Positions 1 to 13,502 of a stretch of DNA of 64,000 bases are shown piece after piece. Made by a program: the position numbers and the translations under genes. The DNA comes from Liolophura sinensis (taxonomy: Eukaryota; Mollusca; Polyplacophora; Chitonida; Chitonidae), in contig NC_088303.1 of assembly GCF_032854445.1 (NCBI RefSeq), forward strand, positions 15,321,501-15,385,500, written 5' to 3'. Each line of letters opens with the position of its first letter. The first letter of the stretch is position 1. The notes under the pieces are model-generated. The model saw only the letters and a list, made by a program, of their open reading frames with translations, did no database searches and was not told the DNA's origin.

Positions 1-415
1 AGACTGGCATGTTATACCAGACACATCATGGTCATAGATCTCACTATATCACTATACTCCTGATCTCGCCCCTGAACCAGACTGGCATGTTATACCAGAC
101 ACACCATAGTCATAGATCTCACTATATCACTATACTCCTGATCTCGCCCCTGAACCAGACTGGCATGTTATACCAGACACACCATGGTCATAGATCTCAC
201 TATATCACTATACTCCTGATCTCGCCCCTGAACCAGACTGGCATGTTATACCAGACACACCATAGTCATAGATCTCACTATATCACTATACTCCTGATCT
301 CGCCCCTGAACCAGACTGGCATGTTATACCAGACACATCATGGTCATAGATCTCACTATATCACTATACTCCTGATCTCGCCCCTGAACCAGACTGGCAT
401 GTTATACCAGACACA
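1..415. repeat. 78-bp tandem array, runs off the left edge
   Basis: About 5.3 nearly identical copies of a 78-bp unit starting AGACTGGCATGTTATACC. Because 78 is divisible by three, one frame stays open through the array and reads a 26-residue peptide repeat (contains YQTHHGHRSHYITILLISPL). The last copy degenerates at about 415. Copies differ only at a few sites (CATCATGG versus CACCATAG), so the array is young. There is no sign of splice sites or codon bias, so I do not call it a gene. Confidence 0.93.
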
Positions 416-489
416 CTTTGGCAGTGACCACTTCGCCATCCTAAACTGAACTTTGTAGGTCACCTCAAATGGAAGTAAACTCTAACAAC

Positions 490-1430
490 CCTGAACAAAC
501 CTAACTGGGGAATTTTTAAAAAAATTACCAAAATATATCTGTTGACGACGACTGCTTAGATATAGACTTATTCAAACAAAATTTAACTGATGCTCTACTC
601 AGCAGTGCAGGAAAACACTCTATTTCGTCACATTATAAAAGATCTACATGTATAAATCCGGTTCCAGGACGGAACAGCGAATACGCGAAAACTGTAAGAA
701 AAGCAAAGTGTCAATACGGAAATTTAAAAGAATCAGATTTCTAACTCACCACGCAAAAACACCATTATTAAAAGTTGCAGCTTTTAAGTCAGTCACTCTT
801 GCAAAAGCCAAATACTGGGATGACTATTGTGACATGATATATACAACAACAACAAAGAAAAAAACAAATCAAAGCAAAACCAAACATTTGTAAGGCAAAG
901 CAATCAACCAAATCCCAGTTCTGTATCGCGAACACAAAACCAATCGGGCGGGGGATGGAGAGCTGAATGCTTCGCCACATCCTTCGCTGATAAAAGCAGG
1001 TACCGAAATTTTAATCCCTCTTTAAACCAAATCAAGGATAACACAGTTTTACAAAAGGACTCCGACGCCCACGCGGAGCCTTATCTTAACAAAGACATGA
1101 ATATCAGAGAGCCCTTCACTGCAAAAAGGAAACCTCGCCAAGTGAAGACAAAGTAGGCCACAAAATTCTTAAACCTTTACCATTAAAACCACGAAACATA
1201 ATACCGGTACTGAAACTGATAAATACAAGTCGGATAGAAAGACAGCTCCCACAAACTTGGAAATCGTTCGTTGTCACACCCATTTCCAAAACCCGGAAAA
1301 AATTCATCAGACAACTCCTACCGCCCAGTGTAACTCACCTCATGTTTCTGTAAACTACTGGAAACCATGGTTGAAAACAGGCTAGAATTTCCCATAAACA
1401 AGAATATTTTGAGCGTACAAAGTAGATTGA
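490..1430 (+). mobile_element. Decayed non-LTR retrotransposon (LINE) fragment
   Basis: Translation in shifting + frames gives pieces typical of the linker and first part of a LINE reverse transcriptase: a lysine-rich stretch around 680-840, then near 1090-1400 NIREPFT, PIPKPGKNSSD-like, SYRPV-LTSC and LLETMVENRLEF. These match the invariant 'TPIPKPGKD..SYRPISLTSC..KLLE' block of non-LTR reverse transcriptases. Several stops and frameshifts make it non-functional. The catalytic FADD region is not present. The clade is not resolved. Confidence 0.8.
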
Positions 1431-4194
1431 GAAAAGATTTTCGCGTATAACACTACTATCACTATAATGACGTCCCACTATTTCGGACATTGAAAATTAA
1501 GCCCATCAATTTAACCATTAGGCCCTATATGGCTATACTTTTTAACTGTCTTGTTAACACGCCCATGATTTCCTAAAATGGGCTGAAGCTGAAGCCATTC
1601 GTGCAGACTGCGTGGAAGCCGTGGCAGATGTGTAGTACATCATGTGTATTCACCAGAACGGAATACTCGGATTTTAATTAGCTTCCATATACGCTTATAT
1701 ACATATAGTTTCTGCTGTTTCCTCAACATATCAAATTGCTGTCACTACAAGTGGGACACAGAAAGGTGGAGTTATGTGTTATACACACGTGAGTTTGTTG
1801 CCCATAGGCTACTGTACATAGACCGATAGGACAACACACCATTTTGAGTAATTCTAAAGCGGGTGAGTGCTGGGTGTTTATCGTCGTACTTAACAATTTT
1901 TCACTCATGTGACGACGAAGGAGTCCTTAGAATGCACGTAATATGTCGCCTTGTTGCAGAACTTATTTCCACTGCTTTTTTATCTAGTGCTGATTCACTG
2001 AGACGACTTACCGAAGGCAAGTAGGACGTCCTGTTCAATCTATTTTACTGATGTGACCCAACCCAGGATTGACCTTGGATCTACCGCCTCTCGAAGCAGA
2101 CGCTCTGCTCCAACAGTGCTATCTAGACCAGCGCCGTCTATTAAATTGCAATTAGTATCACTGTATTTTTTTAAACTAATTCTGCGCAAGGAGGCGTGCA
2201 AATTGCTACTAGTGGTAAACTGACTAGAGGCTGCATGTCACAGGTTACGTGTGAAAATTTGCCAGCTATCACACTTTGTCTGCTCTGGTTTTGCTCTCTG
2301 TGCTACACGCCTTTAATTATATCACATATTTTTGGACTAGAGAATAAAACTCTTGCGGTATTTCAATAAAATTATTATACACAGAGGTGATAACATACGT
2401 CGGTGTTTCATGCATCGATTTTATTCTTAAAGGAAAAGAAAGCTTAAAAAAAAATTATGAAAAATTCAAATGAAAGGCTGTGATTTTTTGACATGCCTGG
2501 TCTCCATTATCACTTTTTCCCGATTCTTCTTAGGGAACAGAATTATTGATATTACATTCTGTTTAGTGGGTATGTTGCTGGATATCTCTCAGTTGGTATG
2601 ATTGAAGTCCGACACATTTAAAGAGGCCATATATACTGGGGATTGTTTAACAAAAAATACATATTTTCTAATCAAATCAAGTTTTCTGTATATAAGAATA
2701 ACTCAACTTATTGCCTTTCAGTAAATATCAGACTTGTAGCCTACACTTGTACTATTTATTAGAGTTAGAAATGCTTTCGAAGTTTGAGAAAGTTATAATG
2801 CGACAGCTTTATATGTACATTTATGTTGTAGGAACTGTATATTACCGATTTTGAACGGTAAATCGGCGAGCCTGTTTTTATTTTTATTTTTTTATTTTTA
2901 TAAATAAATTCGATTAGACATATAGTCTATCATGTAGGTATACAATTACAAGTACATATAGGCCAATAGACAGATCATTTAGGCGAGGGCGTAGCCGGTA
3001 CATGTAGTGTACTGCGGCATTAGCCTTGTCAGGCGTCAGTGTGGTAGACTATACATGTAAGACACCGAGGCCTACACGAGCCCAAAGTTGTTGCACGTGT
3101 GATTACAGGGCTAGGCCCTAGTTTGCCATGTTAATATGTTTGTAAACCGGCTTGCAGGACTTCAACAGATTAGTTAGGCTATAATCATATCCCAGTTAAC
3201 TAAGATAGGTTTGTTATCACTGTTGCCTGAGAGATTTAAATAAAAGCCAAAGGTGCAGCCTTTATATCCTGTTTATACCAGCTCAAGTTGCATCAGGCCC
3301 AGAGATTCTCACGCTTTCATTGTGATGCAAACATACATAGGCCTATATGACGGCGATGCCAGCCCGCAAGCTTCATGAACTTGACATACTAGTGATAACA
3401 TCCCATTTGTCCACTCGGTGTCCAATTCCCGTCACCGAGCACGTGCTGAGCCAAGCGGCGTGGATCACCCTACTATGTTAATGACAAATGTTGCCTGCTG
3501 TAACTGGGTAGGTGCAACATCTTATCCTTGGGAAATTAACATTTTTATCCTTGATGTACTAAAGTATGATAGGGGCATTATCGCATTTGTCAACCAAGGG
3601 CATTTGAATAATGGGTAGGCTTATACTTTGCAGGTTGTTGTTGTACGCCATGTGTGGATGTGTCTATCATATCGAAGTTTTGGGATGTTTCATGATGCAA
3701 TATGATGTTTTTTTTACTGTTATTGCTAAATAGGGCTTAGTCAGTGAAGGAGTAAATAGCTGTGTAGACATTTTGTACATCTTCTCAGTAACTAAGACTC
3801 CCTACACCCCGCATCCCCCGGCCGTGTGATGGTTTGCATGAATATATGCCACTGGACGCTAAGCTCAGTGCGTGTGTATAGAGCATACGTACATCCCCTG
3901 ACGTCACCATTCAGTACACTTGCTAAATCAAGCAAATTAGACACATTAGTTCTCATAATTTCATATATAACATAGTGTATTTTAAAATTTTGATACCTTT
4001 CCTTGCATAGGCCTACTGTAGGCCTAATACAGTTGTGAAATTTAAAAAAAAAAAAAAAAGTTCTCTTCGGTAGTCTAGCCATTTATAATACACAGCCCAG
4101 TTAGTACTATTTGATTAAAGTCAAATATCATATATTTTCTCTCACTTCTCATTATATACATGTATACTACATCATCACCATTCTGAGAAAACTC
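1431..4194. other. Gene-free AT-rich stretch
   Basis: I find no open frame that looks coding and no splice-bounded exon here. It holds a T-rich run with tttttattt motifs at about 2875-2905, an A15 tract at about 4045 and several TACATGTA palindromes. Short open frames (for example 3418-3618 + and 3792-4082 -) have no recognisable domain and are probably chance. Confidence 0.5.
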
Positions 4195-4680
4195 TATTGA
4201 TGTAATTGGTTGAAATGTCACACATAGGAGACAGAATGGGACATGATTACAATAGATATGATTTTGTAACCGGGCTATGACTTTAAATGTTTTCCAAAAC
4301 AGATAACCAGATAACCATTTTCCTTATATATACTATATAAATAGATATGATTACGTGTCCTGGCTGCAACTCCAAGAGTTTTCCAGGCAGAGTTTTAATT
4401 TTTGGTGGATACATAGGTACAGATGATGATATGTCATGACTCGCATTTAACTATTTTCACGGTTGTCATGGTAACCAGATAGCCATTTTCCTTATAAATA
4501 CTTTATAAATAACAATAATTTGTGTCCAGGCCACTACTCCAACTGTTTTCTGCATAAAGTTTTCATTTGTTATGGACACATTTTTCCACATGCCCGGTTG
4601 TCATGGTAACCACATACCTATCATCAACACCTGTGAAGATTACCCTCAGGGGTTATACCCACCTCATTTTTGCTGGTATT
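4195..4680 (+). repeat. Dispersed repeat with internal GGTTGTCATGGTAACC modules
   Basis: Contains two or three degenerate submodules, each with 'tgtcatggtaaccag', 'ccattttccttata' and 'gttttcatttgttatggacaca'-like blocks about 120-150 bp apart, and ends in 'accctcaggggttatacccac'. The same blocks in reverse order and complement occur at 40900-41575, so this is an interspersed family with an internally repeated body. No coding capacity is visible. Confidence 0.75.
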
Positions 4681-7039
4681 GTTTAATACATTTCAAGCAA
4701 ATGCATTTGTTTGGGTGTATTTTCTGTTCATCGTAACTCTTATTTTAAATTCAGCTTGTAACTTCATTTTTTCTTTATTCGATGACCTGTCTGCAAATAT
4801 CTGTCTTTGGGCACAATCTCACACTCCTTTTAAGTACTGATAACTCCACCAATCTTTTTTTAACTATTAGCCCTTTAGTATTAGTTTTAGTTACTGATTT
4901 AAAAATCTGGTAGAAAATGCAAGTAGGTTGACTGCCCATATACTATGTGAGTGAGTTTTGACAGATGTTGCACATGTCCCCTCTGCACCAATACCCCCCG
5001 ACCATGACTGTGTTGGAGTATGTAGAAACATGATGGCTGTTTTCCCACATGATCATGCTTGTCCATTATAGGTCATTTTCTTGTGATAGGGCACTATAGC
5101 CACTCATCCCCAGAGGCTTCACAAATAAATAGTGACACTGTTTACATGTACAAGAAACTTGAAGCAAAATTTTAAATGTTAAAGTGATGTATTGTACATA
5201 TATTTGTGGTACAGTACAGCCAGATCCTAGTTGAACATCCTACCCCCATTGTGGCCGGGTTGTTCTCGTAGGGTCTGGCCATCATATGAGGACCCTGATC
5301 CGCTCCAGACTGCCATCCTGATGCTGTCGTCTGCCCATGGTAGGCCCATAATCACCATCGTGGGTGTACGTGTATCATGCTGTGATTGGGAACATAGACA
5401 AATGATGCTCTCCTGTCATTATTAGCTGCTTTAGATAGCCTGCAAACATCAAAATGGTTACATTGTTGTAGAGTTTTCACCCTCACATTGTACTAATACA
5501 GGATAAATTAGCAGAGACCAAAACTGAATGCCTTTTTTTAGTGACATTCTACAGGCATACACATTGAGTACTGCTTCACGTTTGATTACCACTGAAAAAT
5601 GCTGATTTGGTTGTAGAATTTTACAGTAAATGTACAAATTTGTTTACATGATAAGTACATTTATATGTACTTGATTTATTGTGGTAAACTCATATGATGA
5701 TCACATGCCCACGATGGTACTTGCACCACGATACGCGCATCCTGACTGAATCCAGTGTGGATGATATACGGATAATTGAATGCCATCTGACCATGGTCGG
5801 CCCACCATACGCAGACCGTGCTTCCAAGATGAGCGGGAAATATTCGGGTAGATTATGGCTGTACTATTATTTGTGTACAGATTGAAGTTATGTGGCATAG
5901 ATACTAGTGTGCCACTGTCCTGCACGTGGCTGTCATGTTGTTATAATACACATAAACAGTATATGTTCCTGCTGTCTTTATGACACTCTGCCATTGTATT
6001 CTGATACTCATACAGTACCAGAGTATCAGAACTTACTGTAATCTTACTCCTCAGCTTTGATGTAAATCGTGATCATGAATACATTATGACAGTGTTGAGG
6101 AACATTCCTATGGTTTACCTGTCTATAGGCACAATGTTGAGTAGTGTATGTTGACCCAGAGGCTCTTGACCCAGAGGCAACTGTCAAAAAATTTCCTATA
6201 GGTAGTCATAGATACCTGAAGAAATTTAATCTGCCTGGAGGTTCATTGTGGTTAAATCCAAGCCTTGTATACCTAGACTTTGCGAACATCTCTTCAAGCA
6301 GAAGGAAATTAAAGAAAACAGGTATGTGAACAATTATGTAAATGACAATAGTGACATTTCAGTTTCAAAATGATGTCAGTTTGCTTGATATTGCAAATTT
6401 GAAGGCTGCATGTCTTGTTCAGCTTGTTCAGCTTGTTCATGTTAACAGAGGTCAATGATATCCACAATATATATTCATGAGATGGTCCTTTAAAGACAAA
6501 GAACACACTCGCATGAAGTGCGTCAGATAAAAAACGATTAAACATTGTCAGGTAAAGTAGTTCATTTATATGCATGTGTTTTTTAATTTTTATCTGATAA
6601 ACACTTTATTTCAGTGTGGGGTTTTTTTTGCCTTTAATTTAGTTTTTAAATACAAAAAGAAATGTGGTAGTTTCAAGGTATTGATACTAGCTTGAAAAGG
6701 TTATATTGCTCCATTCCTGAGGGCCTTCTGAATCAATTCAACTTGCAGAGATAGGCTAGTGATTTCTCTAAATCAATCTATAAACAATGAATTTTTTGCA
6801 TGTGCAATACAAACTAAAAAACCAACATCACCAAGATTTGATCGTCTGAGTGCCAACATAAAACAAGGTGCACGTATACAGTGACAGCTGGAAGTGTAAG
6901 GCAGTGTTGTAGTGCCTCCCATCTATACATTTTTCTTTTTCTTAAATATACACATACGCTGAATATATTATTATATTTAGTAGTCCGATTCCGCTAACTC
7001 TCTGTTGTGTAAGTTACGAATTTGCAACAATTGTCGACG
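4681..7039. other. Gene-free stretch with a few unexplained open frames
   Basis: Open frames at 5231-5425, 5694-5885 and 6144-6329 (+) have higher GC than their surroundings. The last ends at AAAACAG|GTATGTG, a good 5' splice site, with a possible acceptor (TGTCTATAG) just upstream near 6128. I recognise no domain in any of them. They could be orphan exons, 5' untranslated exons of the downstream symporter gene, or chance. Confidence 0.35.
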
Positions 7040-7124
7040 CACTCGCCGGACATTGATTTTGGGAGGAACAACGTGGTTTTGCCATCTCTGTTTCTTTACT
7101 GGAAATATTGCTGTTGCAGGTATG
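7040..7124 (+). repeat. Copy 1 of an 85-bp exon-like direct duplication
   Basis: About 85 bp starting CACTCGCCGGACATTGAT and ending in GCTGTTGCAG|GTATGTTT is repeated at 7529-7613 with about four substitutions, 489 bp downstream. This copy ends in a strong 5' splice-donor match (CAG|GTATGT). It could be a non-coding first exon of the symporter gene; I cannot show this. Confidence 0.6.
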
Positions 7125-7528
7125 TTTATCATTGTACTATGTGCCAAATATGAGATTTAATGGTTCCCGAATGAACTGTAACGTGATTTTCGTTGTTTCA
7201 TTGAGTAAACTGTAGTATTTTGACATAACAGAAGTTTCCGGCGATTAGCGATCGTTACCATGGTAGTGCCATTGTAAAAACTTTATGTTGTCTAGATTTG
7301 ATAAACTTTCGCTTTTTGTTTGCTTATTATATTGAGAGTTGCTTTAAATAATGTTTCTTGATACTGGTAATTAACCACTGTGACATTGAGAGAACTAAAT
7401 GGATAAGATTTATGTAGCTTTGGACTGTACACAAAATACCAATTCACAGAGTATGAAAGCCCGTTATGTTCTTATTGTGTCACTACTTTAATTAAAATGT
7501 AAGTTTGAACTGTAATAAATATTTTCGG

Positions 7529-7613
7529 CACTCGCCGGACGTTGATTTCGGAAGGAACAACGTGGCTTTGCCATCTCTGTTTCTTTACTGGAAATATTGC
7601 TGTTGCAGGTATT
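7529..7613 (+). repeat. Copy 2 of the 85-bp exon-like duplication
   Basis: Second copy of the block at 7040-7124; here the donor-like end reads CAG|GTATTTCC, a weaker match. An open frame runs through it to 7978 (157 codons from 7505), but I recognise no family in that translation. Its tail (about 7890-7978) is low-complexity, rich in ATGTATATGATG. Confidence 0.55.
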
Positions 7614-8219
7614 TCCAGAGGGAGTCCTTATATGATGTCCTGTACATCCAGTGGCTTGTGTATGAGCTGCCTCATTCCCTCATGTATATAGCCAGTGTTA
7701 CAGAAGAATATGCACGTGTAAAAGTTTATTTAACACTGCATTTGGTGTGGCAGAATTCTTCTACAAGAGATTCTGTTCGTGTGAAAACAAAGTTGCCTCT
7801 CGCAGAGTATTGTCAAAGAGTGTCTGGAGGGTTCACAAAGGGTCCACAGAGAACATTAAGGTCAGTGGCACGTAAAAGTGGGAGGCCTGGTGGAGGCCTT
7901 ATATGTATGCATGTATATGATGTATATGCACTAATAGATGTGTGCATATTCAAAACACTAATCACTGTGATTACATGAGCAATTACATGTGGAATTACTT
8001 CACATAGCTCTGACATGTACCTATACAATGAAGACCATGCTAATAAATAATTTTCTGCTCTTTCTGTTCTATTTTTCTGTAACTTTTAAACAACAAGTTA
8101 AACAAAACTAACTGGGGTGCAATCATAAGTCAGACCTGATGTCAGTATAGCTATTGATACTTTCTGCGATAAGTTTATAATGGATGCTTCCCAGTCAGTA
8201 GTTACCTTCACTTATACCA

Positions 8220-8700
8220 AAACCTGCATTATTAAAGTAAAGAAAAAGCTAAAATATTAAGTTAGATTCATCCTACAGACAACTGAAAACTATGAGTGAA
8301 AATACTTAATTTATTTTTTTAGACTTTTTTAAGAATGTTGCAAGGCATTCAGATATTTCAATACTATGCTGGGCTTTATGAGCCATACTGATGGTATCTA
8401 GGAACTCTGACATCACATCATCTTTTTTTCTAATGTTCTAATGGGAACATTATTTCAGTAATCTTTCACTCATGGGTGAAAAGAGTTATTCCAACATTCG
8501 GTGTCATGACAGAGTTGAAAAAACTTCCTGTGACGTTAGAGTTCCTATCCTCTGACAGTATGATATGGTCTACCTTAGAATTTAAATGATTGAGCGCCTC
8601 TAACTCTTTTCACAAAAATTTTAAAAAATTATGTAAAGTTGTAAGTGGTCTATTTAGTGATGCCAACTTTGATTTTTGAGGTCTTTTGCTTTAAACCTTG
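8220..8700 (+). repeat. Dispersed ~480-bp repeat, family A copy 1
   Basis: Matches 43570-44075 in the same orientation over about 480 bp. Shared blocks include CAGACAACTGAAAACT, TTTATTTTTTTAGA, TATTTCAGTAAT, TTACTCATGGGT-like and AAAAGAGTTATT, and both end near 'actttgattt..gaggtctttt'. Divergence is roughly 20-25%, so it is an old interspersed element. No protein domain and no obvious terminal repeats are visible. Confidence 0.75.
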
Positions 8701-8749
8701 CGTTACAACCTGTATGCTTATATCTATCCACAAAAAGAACATGCTTTAT

Positions 8750-10930
8750 TGACTACAACTGGTCAGTAAAGACCAAGAAACGAGGAAACAATACATGGCT
8801 TACCATAACAGACTCAACTCGCGTCAGAAAACCTATTTTGAAAACAGACTCAGTTAGTACAATGCAGACATATTGAAAACTTGAAAAGGGCTTAATGAAC
8901 TTATGAACAGGAACAAAAAACAAGGGCTACCTTCTAGCTGTAGTTCCAACGTTGATGATGTAATTACTGATGATAAAAGTGCAATAAATTTAATGATTAT
9001 TTTAGTACTGTTGCATCCCAACTAGAGACAAGATTACCGCATGTTAATTGAACTGTTGCAGACTCTATCAGCACTCTCTATGGAACCAACTTCATATTTC
9101 CTGTTGTTACTAGAAATGTTGTTGAGATGACCAGTTCTAATGGAAGACCCCCTGCGCTGCTGGATTAGATGACATCTGGACCTCTGTACTAAAACTAGTT
9201 TCTCCTATCATATCTTTTCCATTAACACACATAGTTCATCTTTCGTTTACCTTGATCTGAAACCATCCCTGACGGCTTTAAAGCCGCTAAAGGTTCTCCA
9301 ATTTACAAAACTGGCATAACAGACATTTTTTCAAAACTATCAACCAGTATCCCTCTCACCATATTTTAGTGAAAATAATTGAATAAATTGCTACTAACTC
9401 AAATGACGACTACCTGGAAACAAATAATATTATAAATTCAAATCAGTATGGTTTTAGATCTAATCACCCTTCAGTATATGCTGATTGTTCACTTTACCAA
9501 AAAGTAGTGACTGCAAAGGAAAATAAAATGTACAGTGTGGTAACGTTTGCTGACTTGTCAAATGTGGACACCCTAAACCACCATATATTGCTACAAAAAC
9601 TGAGCCTGTTATGGCATTCGTTGTTTGTCTGACAATTGGCTATCTCACTTTTAACCGAACACAGTGAACCTTTAATACCTGTAATGCTCATTCTAATTCC
9701 ACTTAAATCTGTTAACTGTGGAGTGCCTTCGGGCTCCATTTATAGGAACCAATACTTTTTTTGCGCTATATTAATGATCTTATCGAAGTTTCTGATTTGT
9801 TACACTACATTCTTTTTTGCTGATGACACCAGCACCACCTCTTCATCCAATAACATGCGTGGCCCATTTAACACTCTAACTTCAGAGAACCAGTGAATGG
9901 TTTTGTTCCAATCACCTTTCTCTAAACACTGATAAAACTAAGTATATGTTTATGCTACCCAGCTCTAAACGCACACCTTCTACGCTACCTGTGCTCAGCA
10001 TATGAGGGAAAGTGATCGAAAAGGTGTCCCAGTTTAATTTTTTAAGATTTACGTTTAACAAGAAGTTAAAGTGGTCACATTACTCATATTTGCAAGAAAA
10101 TTTCAAGCAGTTTTTGGTGTTCTAAGTAATATTAAAGATGCAATCAAGAAAAAACCTTTGTTTATCCTAAACCATTCTCTGATATATATGCTTACTTGTG
10201 ATATGGGAATGCACTTTGGGCAAAGACTTCATATCAGTCACACCTGAGGCCATTTCAGGCCACTGCAAACATGAGCACTTTGTCTTGTGCTGTGGTAGTG
10301 TATGCTGTTACACAACCTTTATTTCGACAATTAGAAATCTTGCCATAATTGGAACTTAATAAATTCTCGATTCTAGTTGTTATAACATAAATATATCCAC
10401 CATTCAGAACTAATTCCAACTATATTTAAAAACTATCTTCTTAGACAAACAAATGTACACTGAACAGTACCAGAGGAAGGTCTCTTACTTTTAATAGACC
10501 ACTCTGTAGAAGTAAATTGTCATACTACTCATTTCAAGTATGCACGCCCCAGGAATGGAATAGATTATCAACACAAATCAGGAGTCTCACTAATACATCT
10601 CTGTTTAAATTAAAAATCAACTAAAATCTAAACTCCTGCAACATATGCCCAGTACGTAGTGTTCGCAAAGTAGCATATGTGGGTCATTTGTGTGTGTGTG
10701 TTGTTTTTTTTTTTTTCATATTTCTGTAAAATACGGAGTGGCATCTGTTTTCTGAATAATACCCTATCAACCATCATCAATATTAATTTATACTTATAAG
10801 CTGGGATAGAATCCTATGTGGAGCCATACTCCTGCCAATGCTGTCTCATATTGATAATCTATTGATAATTGTATATTTGTACAAGGTATATTGGTGAATG
10901 AATAAATGAAAAAATGAAATGAAATAAATG
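8750..10930 (+). mobile_element. Decayed non-LTR retrotransposon with reverse transcriptase remains
   Basis: Consecutive + frames carry a LINE ORF2 with many disruptions: an NRNKKQGLPSS linker near 8900, reverse-transcriptase pieces near 9120-9260, a 'YGFRSNHPSVYA' block near 9450, 'TFADLSNVDTLNHHILLQKL' (AFDTVNH-type) near 9545, 'NCGVPSGSI' near 9715 and the catalytic 'FADDTS' near 9817. A C-terminal 'EWNRLSTQIRSL' block lies near 10555. The 3' end is an AATGA-rich microsatellite tail near 10890-10930. Stops and frameshifts throughout show it is dead. Confidence 0.88.
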
Positions 10931-11039
10931 GAATACAATTCTTCAGAGGTTTTAGTGGCGTTTCTTAATTTCAGCAGTTTTTATAATTCATTTTAACAAG
11001 CAGATCAGAATAAGCTACTTACTAACTATATCTGGAGCA

Positions 11040-13060
11040 AGGTAAATGATTGATTGATTGATTTTATTGGCCATGCAATAATAATACACATTGGATTTTA
11101 AGACATCAACAAAATACAGACACAGTGTGATCACAATAAAGTCTAAAAAGATATAATGTATGGTGGGAATAAAGCTCAGGTTGACCTTGTATCCCATGTA
11201 TAATTGAGGCATTGAGGCTGACATTCTGGTTTGTGTCAAAATAATTTTTTTGTAACTATATATGTATTTATTTTACCTCAACTATGCCTTAATTGTGTAA
11301 TGTTAGACTGAAGATTACAGCATAGAATATAGAAAAGCTTTTAATAAAGATTGAAAGTGCGATTTAGAAGAAACTGATCTTAGTGTTAATGGAGGCTTAT
11401 TCCATTCCCTAGGATCCGAAGTTCTGAATAAATAACATTTGTTTTATACAATGGTTTGTGCAAGGCTACATGTCTATCTCACATGTGATACGGATTTAAA
11501 ATTTCTTTTTTGATTAAACAGGGCTTTAAACTTACAGGAATAGTGTCTGTGGAATAAAAGTAAATATGAGTTTGTACAGAGTAGAAAATGGAGATAGTTC
11601 GGCAAGGGGTGAGATTTTCAGTTGGCAAAAAGGCAGTTGGGTGTGGCAAAGGCGGCCTGTAAAGTAATTGTTCTAATTGCCATTTTTTTGAACTATGTAC
11701 AAGGGCTTGAGATGTGTCTGATATATGTTTCCCCATAATATATTACAGTATAGTAGATATGGATAAATAATTGAGTAATAAAGGATTAGGAGGGTCTTTT
11801 TATTTACAGAGTGTTTAATGTGTGAAATAGGCCTTTATTTCTTGACAGTTTTGGAACATACGTAGCTTATATGAACAGCGCAGATCAGTTTCTCATGAAA
11901 AATATACCTAGAAATTTGAATTTATCATCTTTTTCAATTTTGTTATCAGAGATAAACAAACAGGGAATTGCGTTTGTTTTCCTGTTATTGGGTTTTATTA
12001 ACATATATTTGGTTTTTCAGGATATTCAGAGATAACCGGTTGGCCAGAAGCCGCATATGAATTTTTTCCAACTTGAGATTTATGACAGAAATCATTTGAG
12101 TTGCGTCATTGTTGGAGTAAATGCAACTTGTGTCATATGCAAATAGAGTAAAATCCAGGAGGTTTGAAGTAAGAGATAAATTGATAATGTGTGCTAGAGC
12201 TGTAGATATTACATCTGACACTAACTTCACAAGGAATGTACGTATTCCATCTAACTCAGGCGAGGAATTACCTTTCAGCTTCCTTATCACAGACTGAATA
12301 AAATTTGGAGAGACATACGAAAAGTTGAACTCTGATCCAACTGGTTGTCCAAGAAAATCTGTAAATTGTTCATTTGAGGAGTCCATGTTGCTCATTAGTC
12401 TGTTTGCTATTGTACTGAAGTACTCATTAAAGTTGTTAGCAATCACGGTCTCATCACAAGTGTCACTACCATTTATATTGAAAACTTGCCTCTTACTTGC
12501 TTTTTTATTTCGACATCTTTTTTCATGTCATGATCTTTCTTGTTGAACTGATGTTCAAAATATTGTTTCCTTGTAAGACGGAGAAGATAAATTTCTTACG
12601 ATAAATTCTAAATTGCTAATGAATATTGCTAACTTAAAATGGTCTAGATTATAGTCACCCATAAAATGATACCTTTTTCCCTTTCATCTCCACATATTTT
12701 GAGAACAGACAATAAATGTTCATTAAAATATTGGGGGGGGGGTCTATATATATATTTCCAATAACTAATACCACCTGTGACACACTGAATAAATAGACAT
12801 TCAAAATTACCATTTTCATCGATACTACTCAAGTCTCCCCTGAGATAGCAACCACTCATTCTGTCATTCACATATAAAACAAGGCCTCCACCCTTTCGTT
12901 TAGACTGACATAAAAATGGACATCACCAGATATCTCAAAAAGTGATAAATTCGTATCAGAGACCCAGCTTTCAGAGAACCCAAGGATGCAGACATGAATG
13001 TGGTGACAAGTATCCCTGAACTGGGTAATGGTGCTGTGGATATACGTTCTCAATGAACAT
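11040..13060 (-). mobile_element. Decayed, internally deleted non-LTR retrotransposon
   Basis: Read on the minus strand, an endonuclease part comes first (GFSESWVSDTNLSLFEISG near 12900-12970, then 'FNEHLLSVLKICGDE' near 12690). It is followed by reverse transcriptase (IANNFNEYFSTIANRLMS near 12380-12440, LKGNSSPELDGI, HIINLSL). An internal deletion then jumps to the catalytic block ('LFAYDTS', a degraded FADDTS) near 12130. A C-terminal part with YPYL..CN..WGN-like signals lies near 11730-11800. The 3' end is a (TCAA)n tail at about 11042-11065, as in several LINE groups. Confidence 0.87.
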
Positions 13061-13282
13061 CACTTCATGCAGTTAAGGCAATGAGAGTCTGAACTCATGT
13101 GTAAGGTATATGTAATAGTGCTGTGAACTCAAATATTTTTGTCTTTGGTTCAGAACCACTGTAACATAACGCATATGTATTTACAGTAGACAAATTAAGT
13201 TTTGATATTGTAGTTTTTCTTTTGGAGACCCGCGAATAAGTGTTTCATGAAAACTAAAGGTTCTCGTACTAATATATTGAAC

Positions 13283-13502
13283 TACTGCATTTCTTGAACT
13301 TTTTCGCATGTTTGCAAGGTGTTTATTCGAGCATTTTTGAAGGTATTCTTCTGTATAGACTGATAAAGTTTTGCTTGTGGTAAGCCCAGAAATTGGTCAA
13401 TCTAAGCAATGTAGTTTTGTCTCCAAAATCAGATTAAAAATGTACATAAATTGCTCTGAAAGTTGTTCGTTTATATGTGAAAAGGTTGAAGAATTAGGGT
13501 AC
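13283..13502 (+). mobile_element. MITE-like element, copy 1
   Basis: About 215-bp block matching 51046-51262 (same orientation) and 27143-27340 (opposite orientation). Its ends form terminal inverted repeats of about 25 bp around 'TTCTTGAACTTTTTCGCAT' on the left and the complement of 'ATGTGAAAAGGTTGAAGAA' on the right. It has no coding capacity and fits a non-autonomous DNA transposon. Confidence 0.75.

Noticed and set aside
5231-5885. Possible coding exons at 5231-5425 and 5694-5885
   Set aside because: Higher GC than the surroundings, but no domain, no matching splice phases and no link to each other; left as an unexplained stretch.
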